Shown here: positions 37,757 through 48,266 of the stretch, piece by piece | Numbering within the stretch: position 1 is the stretch's first letter | Layout of the letters: each line of letters opens with the position of its first letter | Assembly: GCF_016865255.1 (NCBI RefSeq) | Contig: NZ_CP033381.1 | Span: 3,906,001 to 3,970,000 of the forward strand | Reading direction: 5' to 3' | DNA from: Methylomonas sp. LW13 | GTDB taxonomy: Bacteria > Pseudomonadota > Gammaproteobacteria > Methylococcales > Methylomonadaceae | DNA: 64,000 nt | Program-made: the position numbers and the translations under genes | Notes under the pieces: generated by a model | Told to the model about the DNA's origin: nothing | Seen by the model: the letters and a program-made list of their open reading frames with translations, nothing else | The model's database searches: none

Positions 37757-37879
37757 GTGTTTCCTCTTAGTTAAAATGAAATGTAACGGGTAAAGCAAAT
37801 TGTCCTGATCTGAGATTAAACGCTACTGAGCGGGCGACTCCTGTGGTTGAAATTATTTTCGAGTGCTTGGCGTGGCTAT

Positions 37880-38431
37880 TTATTGGGGCATCCGGCCGGC
37901 CAGCTTAGCCAGTGACATCAAGATACCCAGGTTTACGGCAACGCCGATTGCCAATAGACTTGAAGTCGCCAAAGCGAAGCCGGCCGTATAGCCCAGCGCT
38001 TCAACATCCAGCCAAATAGCCAAAGCGTGCACATAACCGTGAAACACCGCGACGGCAGCAATCAGCAGCAACGAAAAAACCCAGTGCAATTTGCGTCCCG
38101 ACGCCAACAGCAAACCCAAAACCAGCACGCTCGCATACATCAGCGTTTCAGCGTGGGCAATCTCCAACGGGATCAGGGTCAAACCGCCGCCCAGCAACAA
38201 CATGCACAAGAACAATAACACCTGCCAAACAAACGATTTGCCGCTACCTGTCCGGCAAATCCACATGCCTACCGCGAGCATCGTCAAGATGTGATCGGAA
38301 CTGGAAAAAGGATGGAGCAAACCGCTGCCAAAACCGACCGATTCTTCGGCCCAATGCAACGGGTGCGCCTGCACAGCTGACACAGACGCCAGCATTACAA
38401 CTAAAAACCGTCGTAATAATTGTTGCGTCAT
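37880..38431 (-). CDS. hupE: HupE/UreJ family permease
   Basis: 183 residues: signal-like first helix (ending VQAHPLHW), the metal signature HPFSSSDHILTMLAVGMW, and FHGYVHALA near residue 130, with six helices in all. The normal family length contrasts with the extended copy at 32.3 kb. HupE/UreJ proteins are linked to nickel or cobalt import. It lies 118 bp downstream of a FecA-like receptor on the same strand. Confidence 0.9.
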   Translation of the reverse strand: MTQQLLRRFLVVMLASVSAVQAHPLHWAEESVGFGSGLLHPFSSSDHILTMLAVGMWICRTGSGKSFVWQVLLFLCMLLLGGGLTLIPLEIAHAETLMYASVLVLGLLLASGRKLHWVFSLLLIAAVAVFHGYVHALAIWLDVEALGYTAGFALATSSLLAIGVAVNLGILMSLAKLAGRMPQ

Positions 38432-38549
38432 GCTTCTGTCTCCGATAGCGGCAAGGTTGAGGAATTTTTATAGAAACGCCGCCATCGTAGCAGAAATAAG
38501 ACGAATTAAAAATATTTCATAACCAAATTAAAATAAAAAACCCTGCCTC

Positions 38550-40829
38550 TCAAAACTCGTACTTAAACCCTGCCTGCACCAGACGCGACATGCCCGACTG
38601 AATACCGCGCACCCGGTCGGTGATGTAGGTGTTGTCCAGCATGTTTTTCAGCGACACGAACAGGGTCAAGTCCTTGCGCACCTTGTAGGAGCTGGCGAAG
38701 TTGACCACCACATAGTCGTTGATCTTGCCGTAGCTGCCACCCAAAGCCGCGCTGCTGGTCGGGCCGTTGGGATGGTCGACGCCGCTGTCCAGATTCAGAA
38801 AATCGGCGTATTGCTCGCTGACGAAGGCTGCTTCCAAGTGGGCATCGAAACCGGTCGGATGCGAATAGCCCAAGGTCGCGGTCAACAGGCTTTCCGGCGC
38901 ATACGGCGCGCGCTTGCCGGGCGCGGAACCGAACACATGGCCGCCGGGGCAACTCGCCGGATAGGCGCCGCTGGACAACGGCACGCAGCGGAAGGCCGCA
39001 GTGGTCTCGGCGGTCGGCAGCCACATGTAGGCAATCTGCGCATAAGGATTATGGGTCCAGTCGAACACATCGCCGAAGTCGGCCCGCGCCATAAGTTCAA
39101 TGCCTTCATACAAGGCCTTGCCTTGCGCGACCGGTACGGTGCCGCCGCCGACCGTGCCCAGTACAGTTAAGGAATCGAAGTCGTTGTGGAAATAGGTCAG
39201 CTCGGTTTTGACGCCGCGCACCGGTCTGGCCCGGACGCCGAACTCGGTGTTCCAACTGATCTCGGCGCCGACTTCGGCCGAACCGCCGGTATCGTTGTAA
39301 ACCGCGTCCTCCACTCGGGGCGGCGCGAAACCGCGGTGAATGCCGAAAAACAGCTCGGCGCTATCGATGGGCGCATACGTCATCGCGAACGACGGCAGGA
39401 TTTCGGTCAGGCTGCTTTGGCCTTGCGTGCCGTTCAGCAAATTCTTGCGCTCATAGCTGACCGATTCGACGCGCACGCCCGGCGTGAAGGTCCAATCGTT
39501 CCAGATGAATTTGTTCTGCACAAAGCCGGAATAGGCGTCGACAAAGCGTTCGTTATTCTCGGTCAGTTGACCGTAATTGCCGCCGTTGGGATTGCTGGCG
39601 TCGCGTGCATCCGCGGTACTGCCGCGAATCATGCGCCGATATTGATTCTCGAAATGCGCTCGAAAACCGGCGTCCAATTGGCTTTCGATGCCGAACAAAT
39701 CGTGTTTGGCATGCAAGGTCGGCGCCACGCCCCAGGTTTCGTAGTTACGCAACCGGCCGGAGTTGTAATTACACAAATCCATATCGACCGGAAAACCGTT
39801 CTCCCGGTCTTGCACATAAGTGGGGATGCCTCGCCCAACGCACTGGTTCTCGGTCGGAAATTCATTCTGCTGTCGCCACCAGTTGCGCTCGTACGCCGAC
39901 CAGTAAAAACTGGTTTCCAACGTCACGTCGTTATTAAAACTGTGCTCGTAGGTGGCCGAGGTTGACCAGCGGTCGTTGGTAAAATTGGCGTTTTTGTCCG
40001 GATTGTAACGCGCGCCGAGATTGCGGTATTCGGCATCGGTCAAACCGAAGGCCGCACCTTGTTCGTCCTGGTGGTAGAAATCGCCGCGCAGCGTCAAGCG
40101 ATTACGGGCGTCGAAGTCGATGATGCTTTTTAAGTTGGCGTCGTCCACCACGGCAAAGGTATTGTCGCGGTTTTCCATGCCTTCCTTGTGGATGTAATCG
40201 ACTACACCGCCGATGGCATCCAGGCCCTGGACGTTCTTGGCCATGCCACCGTAACGGGCGTGACCGTTCAGGTAATCGCGGTTGCCACCGGTAAAGCTGA
40301 CGAAACCGCCGGGAGTGGTCGGCACTTTGGGGGTCAGATAATTGACCGCACCGTTGATGGTTTGCGGGCCGAATTGAGTCAAATCGGCACCCTTGTAAAT
40401 CTCGATGCCGTCGTAGCGCTCAATCGGCGGATGGTAGTAGATGTCGTTGTCGCCGTAGGGCGCGAAGTTGAACGGGATACCATCTTCCAGGAACAACACC
40501 TTGGTGGAACGGAACGGGTTTTGGCCGCGAAAGGCGATATTCGGCCGCAGGCCAAAGCCTTCCTCGTCGCGCACATACACCCCGGGCGCCTTGCGCAAGG
40601 CTTCATTGACGGTAAAGACTTGGTCGCGCTCCAAGGTTTGCTTGTCGATCACCGAGGTCGAACCGGAAAAGGTCGCGGCTTTCTCGACGCTTTCTTCGAC
40701 TTCGACGCTAGTCAGCGTGTCGACGGCATTCTCGGCTGAAGGCGAATGGGCTTCGGGTTCGACCGCCGCCACGCTCCCGGCCATCAGACCCGCTAGCAAA
40801 GCCGGCAATAATCCATGTTGTTTGGGCAT
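38550..40829 (-). CDS. FecA-like TonB-dependent receptor
   Basis: 759 residues from the ATG at 40829, which gives a clean signal peptide (ending AGSVAA); a TTG at 40871 is less likely. The TonB-box region is near TSVEVEESV. The plug is of FecA type (DQVFTVNEALRKAPGVYVRDE, LFLEDGIPFNFAPYGDND, DLTQFGPQTINGAVNYLTPK). The barrel ends RLVQAGFKYEF. FecA-type receptors import ferric citrate or related chelates; next to HupE, a nickel or cobalt chelate is a fair alternative. It follows a two-component system that may control it. Confidence 0.92.
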   Translation of the reverse strand: MPKQHGLLPALLAGLMAGSVAAVEPEAHSPSAENAVDTLTSVEVEESVEKAATFSGSTSVIDKQTLERDQVFTVNEALRKAPGVYVRDEEGFGLRPNIAFRGQNPFRSTKVLFLEDGIPFNFAPYGDNDIYYHPPIERYDGIEIYKGADLTQFGPQTINGAVNYLTPKVPTTPGGFVSFTGGNRDYLNGHARYGGMAKNVQGLDAIGGVVDYIHKEGMENRDNTFAVVDDANLKSIIDFDARNRLTLRGDFYHQDEQGAAFGLTDAEYRNLGARYNPDKNANFTNDRWSTSATYEHSFNNDVTLETSFYWSAYERNWWRQQNEFPTENQCVGRGIPTYVQDRENGFPVDMDLCNYNSGRLRNYETWGVAPTLHAKHDLFGIESQLDAGFRAHFENQYRRMIRGSTADARDASNPNGGNYGQLTENNERFVDAYSGFVQNKFIWNDWTFTPGVRVESVSYERKNLLNGTQGQSSLTEILPSFAMTYAPIDSAELFFGIHRGFAPPRVEDAVYNDTGGSAEVGAEISWNTEFGVRARPVRGVKTELTYFHNDFDSLTVLGTVGGGTVPVAQGKALYEGIELMARADFGDVFDWTHNPYAQIAYMWLPTAETTAAFRCVPLSSGAYPASCPGGHVFGSAPGKRAPYAPESLLTATLGYSHPTGFDAHLEAAFVSEQYADFLNLDSGVDHPNGPTSSAALGGSYGKINDYVVVNFASSYKVRKDLTLFVSLKNMLDNTYITDRVRGIQSGMSRLVQAGFKYEF

Positions 40830-40960
40830 ATGATTCACTTCGGATTGAATATTGATTAATTGCGCATCCAAACCCCGGCAGGCCGAAACTGAATGCCGGG
40901 GCGCAATGTAACCAAGCCTGCTGAATCGAAACTGAAAATCCCGGCGCTTTAAATCCGGTT

Positions 40961-42286
40961 TTAGCGATGCAACGGCAAACTCACCGTTACCAAAAAGCCG
41001 CCCAGAACCTTACTGCGGCCAAAATATATTGCGCCATGGTAGGTGTTGACGATGTCCGACACGATACCAAGACCCAGGCCATGGCCCTGCACCGACTCAT
41101 CCAGGCGCCGGCCGCGTTGAGTCAGGTAGGCCAGATCTTCGCTTTGACAACCGGGGCCGTCGTCGGCGACCCGAATCACCACCCCGCCTTCCAGCGCCAA
41201 TTCGACATCAATCCGCTGCTTCGCCCATTTGCAGGCGTTATCCAGCAGATTGCCGAGGACTTCCATCAAGTCTTCCCGGTCGAAATGCAGCAGTTGTTTG
41301 GGTGCGGTGACTTGAATGTCCAGCGGCTTGTCGGCGTAAATGGCGCGCAGGGTCTTTTTCAAGGCGATGATTTCGCCATGCGGGTTGAAGCCCGGCGCCG
41401 CCTGCTGGTCGCCGGCGATCCGCGCCCGTTTTAACTCGCGTTCGATGCAATGGCGGATGGCTTGGCTTTGCTCATCCAAGCGCGACCGCAAGTCAGGCCG
41501 GCTATCGAAATGCGGGTCTTCGCCGGTTCTTAACAATAGCGCCATCGGCGATTTCAGCGCGTGCGCCAAATTACCCATCGCGGTGCGCGACTGTTGCAAG
41601 CGGCGCACCACCAATTCCAGCAAATGGTTGATTTCCTCGACCAGCGGCTGGACTTCGGCCGGCACCTCGCTGCCGATATGTTGCCTGCCGCCGCCGGCCA
41701 CCTGCTCCAGTTCGGCGCGTACCATGGCCAGCGGACGTAGCGCGCGCTGGATGTCCCAGCGCAGCAAGCCGATGGCGCTGAACAATATCAGCAAGGTCAA
41801 ACTCAAATAGGCAACGCGAATGGCGGTAATGTCGTGGTCGACCGCCGACAGGTCTTCGGCCACGCTGATGTTGATGCGATGCCCGAAACGGACCGCGCCC
41901 AAGGTCAAGACCAACAGCGGCGTTTGCTCGGGCCCGGCCGCATGGTACAGCATCGATTGCTCCGGCCCGACGGCCTCGACCGCCAACGGAAAATCCAGCA
42001 AGGAAGGCGACGGGTAAGCCTGGGCATCGACTTTGACCAGATAATAATGCCCGGACAGCCGGCGGTTGTAGACCGAACTGATATGGAAGCTATTGAAAGT
42101 GACTTGCTCGGCGTCGCTGTAGGCCAGGGAGTCCAGCAACGAGTAGCCGTCATCGGCCAGGCGGTTGGCCATTTGCTTTTCGGCGGCGCTGCGGATGATC
42201 CAGTCGGCAGCGATCCAGTGCAGAATGAATATCGCCCCCAGCACCGCGATCAGGCCGCGGCCCAGGCGCTTGCGTAAGGACATCAC
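40961..42286 (-). CDS. Sensor histidine kinase (PhoQ/QseC-like)
   Basis: 441 residues: membrane helix about 11-31, periplasmic sensor about 32-155, second helix about 158-178, HAMP-like linker, an H-box with His242 in NLAHALKSPM, and HATPase (NLLDNACKWAKQ, VADDGPGC, GHGLGLGIV). The HALKSP form of the H-box is as in PhoQ. Its 5' end overlaps the regulator gene by four bases. The signal is unknown; metal levels are plausible from the neighbours. Confidence 0.93.
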   Translation of the reverse strand: MMSLRKRLGRGLIAVLGAIFILHWIAADWIIRSAAEKQMANRLADDGYSLLDSLAYSDAEQVTFNSFHISSVYNRRLSGHYYLVKVDAQAYPSPSLLDFPLAVEAVGPEQSMLYHAAGPEQTPLLVLTLGAVRFGHRINISVAEDLSAVDHDITAIRVAYLSLTLLILFSAIGLLRWDIQRALRPLAMVRAELEQVAGGGRQHIGSEVPAEVQPLVEEINHLLELVVRRLQQSRTAMGNLAHALKSPMALLLRTGEDPHFDSRPDLRSRLDEQSQAIRHCIERELKRARIAGDQQAAPGFNPHGEIIALKKTLRAIYADKPLDIQVTAPKQLLHFDREDLMEVLGNLLDNACKWAKQRIDVELALEGGVVIRVADDGPGCQSEDLAYLTQRGRRLDESVQGHGLGLGIVSDIVNTYHGAIYFGRSKVLGGFLVTVSLPLHR

Positions 42287-42948
42287 GGCTTGAGACCGAA
42301 CAGATAGCCCTGGCCCCGCCGAGTATGAATCAAATCGGTGCCGACGATCTTGCGCAGACGTTTGACGTAGACTTCCAGCACGTTGCTGTCGGGTTCGGCC
42401 GATTCGCTGTAAACATGTTCGCCCAGTTGCGCCTTACTCAACACCTTGCCGGCATTCAACATGAAGTAGCGCAATAGCCTGAATTCGATGGCGGTTAGTG
42501 GTTGAGCTTCGCCGCCGTCAATCAGGGCGGTTTGTTCGTCTTCGTCCAGTTCGACGCCGAACAGTCTTAGTTTGGCTTGGTTGAAATGGTGCACTCGCTT
42601 CAACACCGCCTGCAAGCGGGCTAGCAATTCTTGAGGGTGGAAGGGCTTGCAGACATAGTCGTCGGCGCCGGCCTTGAAGCCGTCGACTTTTTCGTACCAG
42701 GCGTCGCGGGCGGTCAAGACAATCACCGGCATGTGGTTGCCGGCGGCGCGCCAGCATTTCAGTACTTCCAGTCCGGCCAGCTTGGGCAGGCCCAAGTCGA
42801 GAATCGCGGCATCGTAGGGCTCAGTCGCCCCCAGGAACTCGCCCTGCGCACCGTCGGTTGCGGTATCGACGACGTAGCCGGCGCCGCGCAAATCAGCCGC
42901 CAGCGGCAAAGCAAAGGCCGGATCGTCCTCGACCAGTAGCAGACGCAT
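42283..42948 (-). CDS. OmpR-family response regulator
   Basis: 221 residues: a receiver with the VEDD pocket and phospho-acceptor Asp near residue 51 (AAILDLGLP), then a winged-helix DNA-binding domain (LTAIEFRLLRYFMLNAGKVLSK, SNVLEVYVKRLRKIVG, HTRRGQGYLF). It is encoded first and overlaps its kinase by four bases. It may control the FecA-like receptor and HupE genes that follow on the same strand. Confidence 0.95.
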   Translation of the reverse strand: MRLLLVEDDPAFALPLAADLRGAGYVVDTATDGAQGEFLGATEPYDAAILDLGLPKLAGLEVLKCWRAAGNHMPVIVLTARDAWYEKVDGFKAGADDYVCKPFHPQELLARLQAVLKRVHHFNQAKLRLFGVELDEDEQTALIDGGEAQPLTAIEFRLLRYFMLNAGKVLSKAQLGEHVYSESAEPDSNVLEVYVKRLRKIVGTDLIHTRRGQGYLFGLKP

Positions 42949-42959
42949 AAATGCGCGAG

Positions 42960-43394
42960 TTACATCGCGTGCATTTTGTAGTCGACGCGGGGGTAATCCT
43001 TTTTGTCGCGCGGATCGGCGCTGTCGGCGGTTTCTTGAGCGTTGCGTTGTTGCGCAGACTTAGCAATCATCTGCTCCCAATTCTCGTAACGAGCATATTC
43101 CTTGTCGCCGGCCGCTTTACGCTTCGTAAAATTTTCCTTGCCCAGATCGATCAACTCTTTTGAAGTCTTACCGTCGATGAGTTGCAAGAACTCATCGTTA
43201 TTCTTGATTTGCTCGCGCAATAACCAATAGGAAACCTCAAACGGCATACGTTCGGCTTCCGGTAAATGTTCTTTGATGTAAAAAACCGACTTCTGCGCAG
43301 TCTGTAAACTCCGGGCATTGATCTGATTCGCCTTGCTGCAAGCACCCATCACGCATACCAGCGATGCAATTAACACAATAGCCAAAACTCTCAC
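42960..43394 (-). CDS. Putative lipoprotein, unknown function
   Basis: 144 residues with a lipoprotein signal (VMGAC, Cys19) and a hydrophilic, Lys/Glu/Gln-rich remainder (TAQKSVFYIKEHLPEAERMPFEVSYWLLREQI). Not recognised. It lies 11 bp upstream of the OmpR-type regulator on the same strand, so it may be co-transcribed and perhaps act as an envelope sensor partner (inference). Confidence 0.75.
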   Translation of the reverse strand: MRVLAIVLIASLVCVMGACSKANQINARSLQTAQKSVFYIKEHLPEAERMPFEVSYWLLREQIKNNDEFLQLIDGKTSKELIDLGKENFTKRKAAGDKEYARYENWEQMIAKSAQQRNAQETADSADPRDKKDYPRVDYKMHAM

Positions 43395-43689
43395 ATTTCC
43401 TCCTAATGACTACGCTGTAGCCCGTTCCCGTTATCACGGATAAAAAATAAAGGACTCACTTTCGGACAAACCTAATCGGCCGCGAATTGTAGCATTATTA
43501 AGATAATTATTTTTTTAGTCTTACATCGAGTGAGAATAGCGGGGGGTTAAGGCGGTGTTTCTGTCGGAACTGCCCAGTCGGGCTTTACGGGATTGCCAAC
43601 GACAAGCCCGCAGGATAGGTGAGCAGGATATTCGATACTCAGAACATCATAGGCAACTTTGCAAAAAATCCGCTCGGCGTTTGCCTATC

Positions 43690-44700
43690 TCAACAATAGC
43701 TTTTCGCCATCCGGCTTAATGGCACCACTTTAATCTTGCCGGCATGTCCAGCCGAACCAAATGCTTCGTAACGCGCCTGGCAAAGCGTCTGCATGGCGTC
43801 TCTGGCGGCTTGGTAAATCTTTCGGGCATCCAATTCCGCAGCATGTTCCGGTTGGGCGACAAAGCGGCGAATCGCGCCGGTGGACGCCATGCGCAAGTCG
43901 GTATCGATATTGACCTTGCGCACCCCGTATTTAATGCCTTCCACAATTTCCGCCACCGGCACACCATAGGTTTCCGGAATATCGCCGCCGTATTCGTTGA
44001 TGACTTGCAGCCAGTCTTGCGGCACCGAACTGGAGCCGTGCATGACAAAATGCATATTCGGCAGACGTTGTTGCAAGGTTTTTAAACGGCTGATCACCAA
44101 AACTTCACCTGTCGGCGGCTTGCTAAATTTATACGCGCCATGACTGGTGCCGATGGCCACCGCCAAGGCATCGATTTGGGTGTGTTTGACAAATTCCACC
44201 GCCTCGTCGGGATCGGTCAGCAAACGGCTGTGATCTGCATCCTGCTGATTTTCCAGCGAACCCAGGCAACCGATTTCGCCTTCCACCGACACGCCGCAGG
44301 CATGCGCCATGTTCACTACGCGGCGGGTCACCTCGACGTTATAGGCAAAAGACGCCGGGGTTTTCATGTCCTCCAGTAAAGAGCCATCCATCATCACCGA
44401 GCTAAATCCTGATTGAATAGCCTGGGCGCAAATGTCCGGCGACGGCGCGTGATCGCGGTGCATCACCACCGGAATATGCGGATATTGCTCGACGGCAGCC
44501 TGTATCAAATGCCGCAGAAACACCTCGCCGGCATAGCGATTCGCGCCGGCCGAGCCCTGCATAATCACCGGACTATCGCAGGCATCGGCCGCCTGCATGA
44601 TGGCCTGCACTTGCTCCATGTTGCTGATGTTGAAAGCCGGCACGGCAAAGCTGTGTTCGGCCGCGTAATCCAAAAGTTGTCGTAATGATATTAAAGCCAC
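43690..44700 (-). CDS. fba: Class II fructose-bisphosphate aldolase
   Basis: 336 residues from the GTG at 44700, which has AAGGAGA 8 bases before; the frame runs 23 codons further but without such a signal. It has the class II zinc sites (VVMHRDHA at 78-85, [17 protein letters not shown]) and the [12 protein letters not shown] block of the Calvin-cycle-type subgroup. It cleaves fructose-1,6-bisphosphate, and in methylotrophs the enzyme serves the ribulose monophosphate cycle. It is monocistronic; 295 bp with no visible gene follow its upstream neighbour. Confidence 0.94.
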   Translation of the reverse strand: MALISLRQLLDYAAEHSFAVPAFNISNMEQVQAIMQAADACDSPVIMQGSAGANRYAGEVFLRHLIQAAVEQYPHIPVVMHRDHAPSPDICAQAIQSGFSSVMMDGSLLEDMKTPASFAYNVEVTRRVVNMAHACGVSVEGEIGCLGSLENQQDADHSRLLTDPDEAVEFVKHTQIDALAVAIGTSHGAYKFSKPPTGEVLVISRLKTLQQRLPNMHFVMHGSSSVPQDWLQVINEYGGDIPETYGVPVAEIVEGIKYGVRKVNIDTDLRMASTGAIRRFVAQPEHAAELDARKIYQAARDAMQTLCQARYEAFGSAGHAGKIKVVPLSRMAKSYC

Positions 44701-44782
44701 GCTTGGCTCTCCTTGGCGTTGTTTTATTAAATTCGATGACATCTGACGGTATCTACACCGCCCGAACAAAAAGCTTATCGGC

Positions 44783-46207
44783 TCAGAAGCTCTCCGCGTC
44801 GCGGCGAATAAGGCGCTTGTTTAAAGCCTGCCGGCTGATGCCCAGCAAACCGGCGGCGACCCCTTGATTGCCTTGGGCGCGTTGTAAAGCTTCGGCAATC
44901 AGTGACTCTTCGGCTTCTTTCAGCGTCGGCAAGCGCTCCGGAAAACTGCCGGACGAGGCAGACATCCCGTCCATGACACTAGCATCGCCGGGCATCGGCA
45001 TTTGCTCGGCAATGGCCTCCTTGAAACTCTGCAAGGACAGTACCCCACCCTGGCTACGGGCGACCGCATCGAAGGCCATGCCTTCCAGCTCGCGGATATT
45101 GCCGGGGAACGGGTAATTATGCAACCACTGAAACAACGCCGGCGGCACGCTGGGCGCGGGCTTGCCCAGGCTGTCGGCGGCCTTCTCCACAAAATGCAGC
45201 GTCAGTTGCGGCAAGTCTTCCCGGCGTTCACGCAGCGGCGGCAGCTGGATATGATGGGTCCGCAAGCGAAAATATAAATCCTTGCGAAAACTGCCGAGTT
45301 CGACTTGCCGTCTGACATCGCAATGGGTCGCCACAATGATGCGCGCCCTGCTCTGCCGGGGCCGATCCGCACCTATCGGATAAAACGAACCATCCTGCAA
45401 TAAACGCAACAGCTTGACCTGCGAAGCGATACTCAGGTCGCCGATTTCATCCAGAAACAGCGTGCCCTCGCCGGTGCTGGCCAGCAATCCGTCGCGCGCC
45501 CGTTCGGCACCGGTGAACGAGCCCTTGGCGTGGCCGAACAGCGTATCGGAAAACAGCGTGTCGTCCAGGCCGGCGACGTTGACTGCCACCAAATCACCCG
45601 CGCGCCCGGACAGCCGATGCAAGGCGCGGGCAATCAGCTCCTTGCCCGCCCCGGTTTCGCCGGTAATCAACACCGGTTGCGGCGAGGCGGCAATGGCTTC
45701 GATGTAGCGGAAGATGGCAAACATGGCCGGGCTTTGCGTGACGATGTCGGCAAATGCGCTGGGTTCATGCGGGCTGTTGGTTAGCATCCGCTCTTTCAGC
45801 GACAAAAATTCCGCGCGCAGCACCCGGCTTTGCACCGCCCGCCGCACAGCGGCCACCAGACAGCTATGCTCCACCGGCTTGAGTAAATAATCGCTGGCGC
45901 CGCTGCGCATGCACTCCACCGCAATCTGCAAATCGTTAGTGGCGGTCATCATGATCACCGGGATTTCCGGATACTCCGCGGCGATCTGCTCCAATAAGGC
46001 TTTGCCGGACAGATGCGGCATGGTCAAATCCAGCACGATTACGCCGATGGGCCGGCTCGCCAGCAACGGCAATACCGTACTGCTGTCGTCGAGCGTCAGC
46101 ACCTCGGTAAAACCGGCGCTACGCAACACCAAACTGGCGCTGTGCAGCAATTGCGCTTCGTCGTCCACCAACAAAATAGGCAGATTGCCCAAGTCTTTAC
46201 ATTGCAT
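44783..46207 (-). CDS. NtrC-family sigma-54-dependent response regulator
   Basis: 474 residues from the ATG at 46207: a receiver (phospho-acceptor Asp60), an AAA+ domain (Walker A GETGAGKE at 183-190, the sigma-54 contact loop at 229-234, LFLDEIGD) and a Fis-type helix-turn-helix at the end. The loop reads GSFTGA rather than GAFTGA, a conservative change. It is translated after, and overlaps by 11 bases, a PAS histidine kinase, so the two form a pair. It should activate sigma-54 promoters; one candidate lies upstream of the PEP-CTERM gene at 49.6 kb. Confidence 0.94.
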   Translation of the reverse strand: MQCKDLGNLPILLVDDEAQLLHSASLVLRSAGFTEVLTLDDSSTVLPLLASRPIGVIVLDLTMPHLSGKALLEQIAAEYPEIPVIMMTATNDLQIAVECMRSGASDYLLKPVEHSCLVAAVRRAVQSRVLRAEFLSLKERMLTNSPHEPSAFADIVTQSPAMFAIFRYIEAIAASPQPVLITGETGAGKELIARALHRLSGRAGDLVAVNVAGLDDTLFSDTLFGHAKGSFTGAERARDGLLASTGEGTLFLDEIGDLSIASQVKLLRLLQDGSFYPIGADRPRQSRARIIVATHCDVRRQVELGSFRKDLYFRLRTHHIQLPPLRERREDLPQLTLHFVEKAADSLGKPAPSVPPALFQWLHNYPFPGNIRELEGMAFDAVARSQGGVLSLQSFKEAIAEQMPMPGDASVMDGMSASSGSFPERLPTLKEAEESLIAEALQRAQGNQGVAAGLLGISRQALNKRLIRRDAESF

Positions 46208-48266
46208 GATTAACTTCCGTCGCCGGCCCCCGATTGACCGGAAAAATAACCCGAGCACAGGTGCCTTGCCCCGGCGCGGATGAAAAACTTAAACTACCAC
46301 CTTGGGCGCGCAGTAATGAAGCGCTGATCGCCAAACCCAAGCCGGTGCCGCCATTGGCTTGTTTCGTGGTAAAGAAGGGGTCGCAGAGTTGTTGGATATT
46401 CTCGGCGGCTATGCCTACGCCTTCGTCTCGAACTTCCACACTCAACTGCCGGCCGTCATTCAGTAGCTTGGTGGTAACGCTGACCGATTTCTCCTGGTCC
46501 GGAAGTGCTTCCAAGGCATTGATCAACAGATTGACCAGCACCTGTTCCACTTGCTGCGGATTGCCGCGCAGCTCCGGCAAGCCCTCGGCCAAATCGGTTT
46601 TGAAATGCCGGGTTTTTTGTTCGATCAAATGCTTCAGTAAAGCCAGCGCCCGCTCCACAACGTCGTTAATTGCAAAAGATACCGGAGCCTCGCTGCTGGG
46701 CGGGCGGGCGTAATTTTTCAGTTCCGCGACAATGCGTTCGATGCGTTTGGCGCCATCCCTGACATCGCGGATCAACACCGCCGCGCTATTGCGCATTTCG
46801 CTGTAAGGCAAGCCGCCCAAGGAAAATTCGCCGGCCGCTTGATAATGCTCTTCCAACACCTCCAGCGCATCGCACCAAATATTGGCAAGTAAGCCTGAAT
46901 TAAACAGAATCAGTTGATTGGGGTTATTGATTTCATGCGCGACGCCGGATACCAAAGTACCCAAAGCCGTCATCTTGTTGGCCTGAATCAGTTGCAGCTC
47001 TTGCTGGCGGGCGACCTGTTCCAGTTGCTTGCGGACACTAATGTCGCGAATGATCGCGGTCAAATAGCGCTCGGTCCCGCGCGTCCAACTAGATAGCGAC
47101 AATTCGACCGGAAACGCACTGTTGTTCTGCCTTAAAGCTTTCAATTCCCGCATCGGGCTATTAAGTCGATTTGCGACTTCTGCTTCCTCGATTTTTGCGA
47201 AAAAGTCCGCCGCCGGGTTTGCCAGCAACTGCTGAAACGGCTGGCCTAGCATCTGCTTTGCCGGAAAGCCAAACATCAGCTGTGCGCCCTGATTCCAGGA
47301 CACGATATTGCCTTGCATGTCCACGGAGACAATCGCTTCATGCGCCGAGTCGGTGATGGCGCGCAGCCGGGCTTCGCTTTCCCGCAACCAGGATTCGGCT
47401 TGCAAGCGCTCGTTGGTTTCTTGTTGCAAATTGGCGTGGGCCTTTCGTAACGCCAGCGTGTTCGCCCTGAGCAGGACAAATTGATACAGCAAATACGCCA
47501 GCAGGACGACGGCGACTAAATACAACGCCAATCGATAGGCTTCGGCTTGTTGCTCCACGCTGCCGCTGTACTGGCGCAGGGCTTGTTGCAAATCATCGAC
47601 TCGGCTGACGATAGGCTGAGCGATGATCTGCCGCAATAGTGCATCCACTTTGGGCGAGACGTCTATGATCAGCCGGCCATGGGCGATCAGCACCCGATAG
47701 TCATCCGACTGCGCGGCCACTGCGGCCAGCCGATCAAGCTCTTGTTGAATTTCCACGGCCAATTCCGGCTGCGGACTGTCCTTGAAGCTGAACATCAAGC
47801 GCCATAAATTGCCCAGCTTGGCGGCATCACCGGGCTTCGCATTAGCGCGCAAGGTTTTACCGATTTCGTCGAAGGACATCACCGAATTGCGCAGCAAGGC
47901 GTTATCGGATTTTAAGTATTCGATCTGCCCCAAGCGTTCCTGCACCGTTGCGGTTAGCTGGTCCGCTAAATTGCCAAGCAATTGCTCCGCCGCCTCCACC
48001 GCTTGCAATTCGGTTTGCAAACTCTGCGACAAGCGCAGCAACTCCTGGCCGGCTTTGGTTAGCGCGTCGTAATTAGCCAGCAAACCGGCGCGGGCCAGCA
48101 AAATATCGCGCATCAATTCCGCATCGCGCAATTCGATGATGCGCAGCGTGCTTTGCAGGCGGTTACGCCGCTCCAGTTCCGGGCTGGCGCTTTGTAGCCA
48201 GAGATAGGTCAAGGCCAGCAACAGACCGGCGACGATCAGCCTGGGCCGCCAGGAAATCGCGGTCAT
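46197..48266 (-). CDS. PAS-domain sensor histidine kinase
   Basis: 689 residues: a first membrane helix about 8-26, a long helical periplasmic domain (about 30-245) of DAHL type, a second helix about 247-268, a PAS domain (about 300-415), HisKA with His444 in VAHEINNPNQL, and HATPase (NLLINALEALPDQ, DEGVGI, GGTGLGLAI). It is the kinase for the NtrC-type regulator downstream. Its start overlaps the end of the cytochrome c peroxidase gene by four bases, so peroxidase, kinase and regulator form one operon. Confidence 0.93.
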   Translation of the reverse strand: MTAISWRPRLIVAGLLLALTYLWLQSASPELERRNRLQSTLRIIELRDAELMRDILLARAGLLANYDALTKAGQELLRLSQSLQTELQAVEAAEQLLGNLADQLTATVQERLGQIEYLKSDNALLRNSVMSFDEIGKTLRANAKPGDAAKLGNLWRLMFSFKDSPQPELAVEIQQELDRLAAVAAQSDDYRVLIAHGRLIIDVSPKVDALLRQIIAQPIVSRVDDLQQALRQYSGSVEQQAEAYRLALYLVAVVLLAYLLYQFVLLRANTLALRKAHANLQQETNERLQAESWLRESEARLRAITDSAHEAIVSVDMQGNIVSWNQGAQLMFGFPAKQMLGQPFQQLLANPAADFFAKIEEAEVANRLNSPMRELKALRQNNSAFPVELSLSSWTRGTERYLTAIIRDISVRKQLEQVARQQELQLIQANKMTALGTLVSGVAHEINNPNQLILFNSGLLANIWCDALEVLEEHYQAAGEFSLGGLPYSEMRNSAAVLIRDVRDGAKRIERIVAELKNYARPPSSEAPVSFAINDVVERALALLKHLIEQKTRHFKTDLAEGLPELRGNPQQVEQVLVNLLINALEALPDQEKSVSVTTKLLNDGRQLSVEVRDEGVGIAAENIQQLCDPFFTTKQANGGTGLGLAISASLLRAQGGSLSFSSAPGQGTCARVIFPVNRGPATEVNHAM

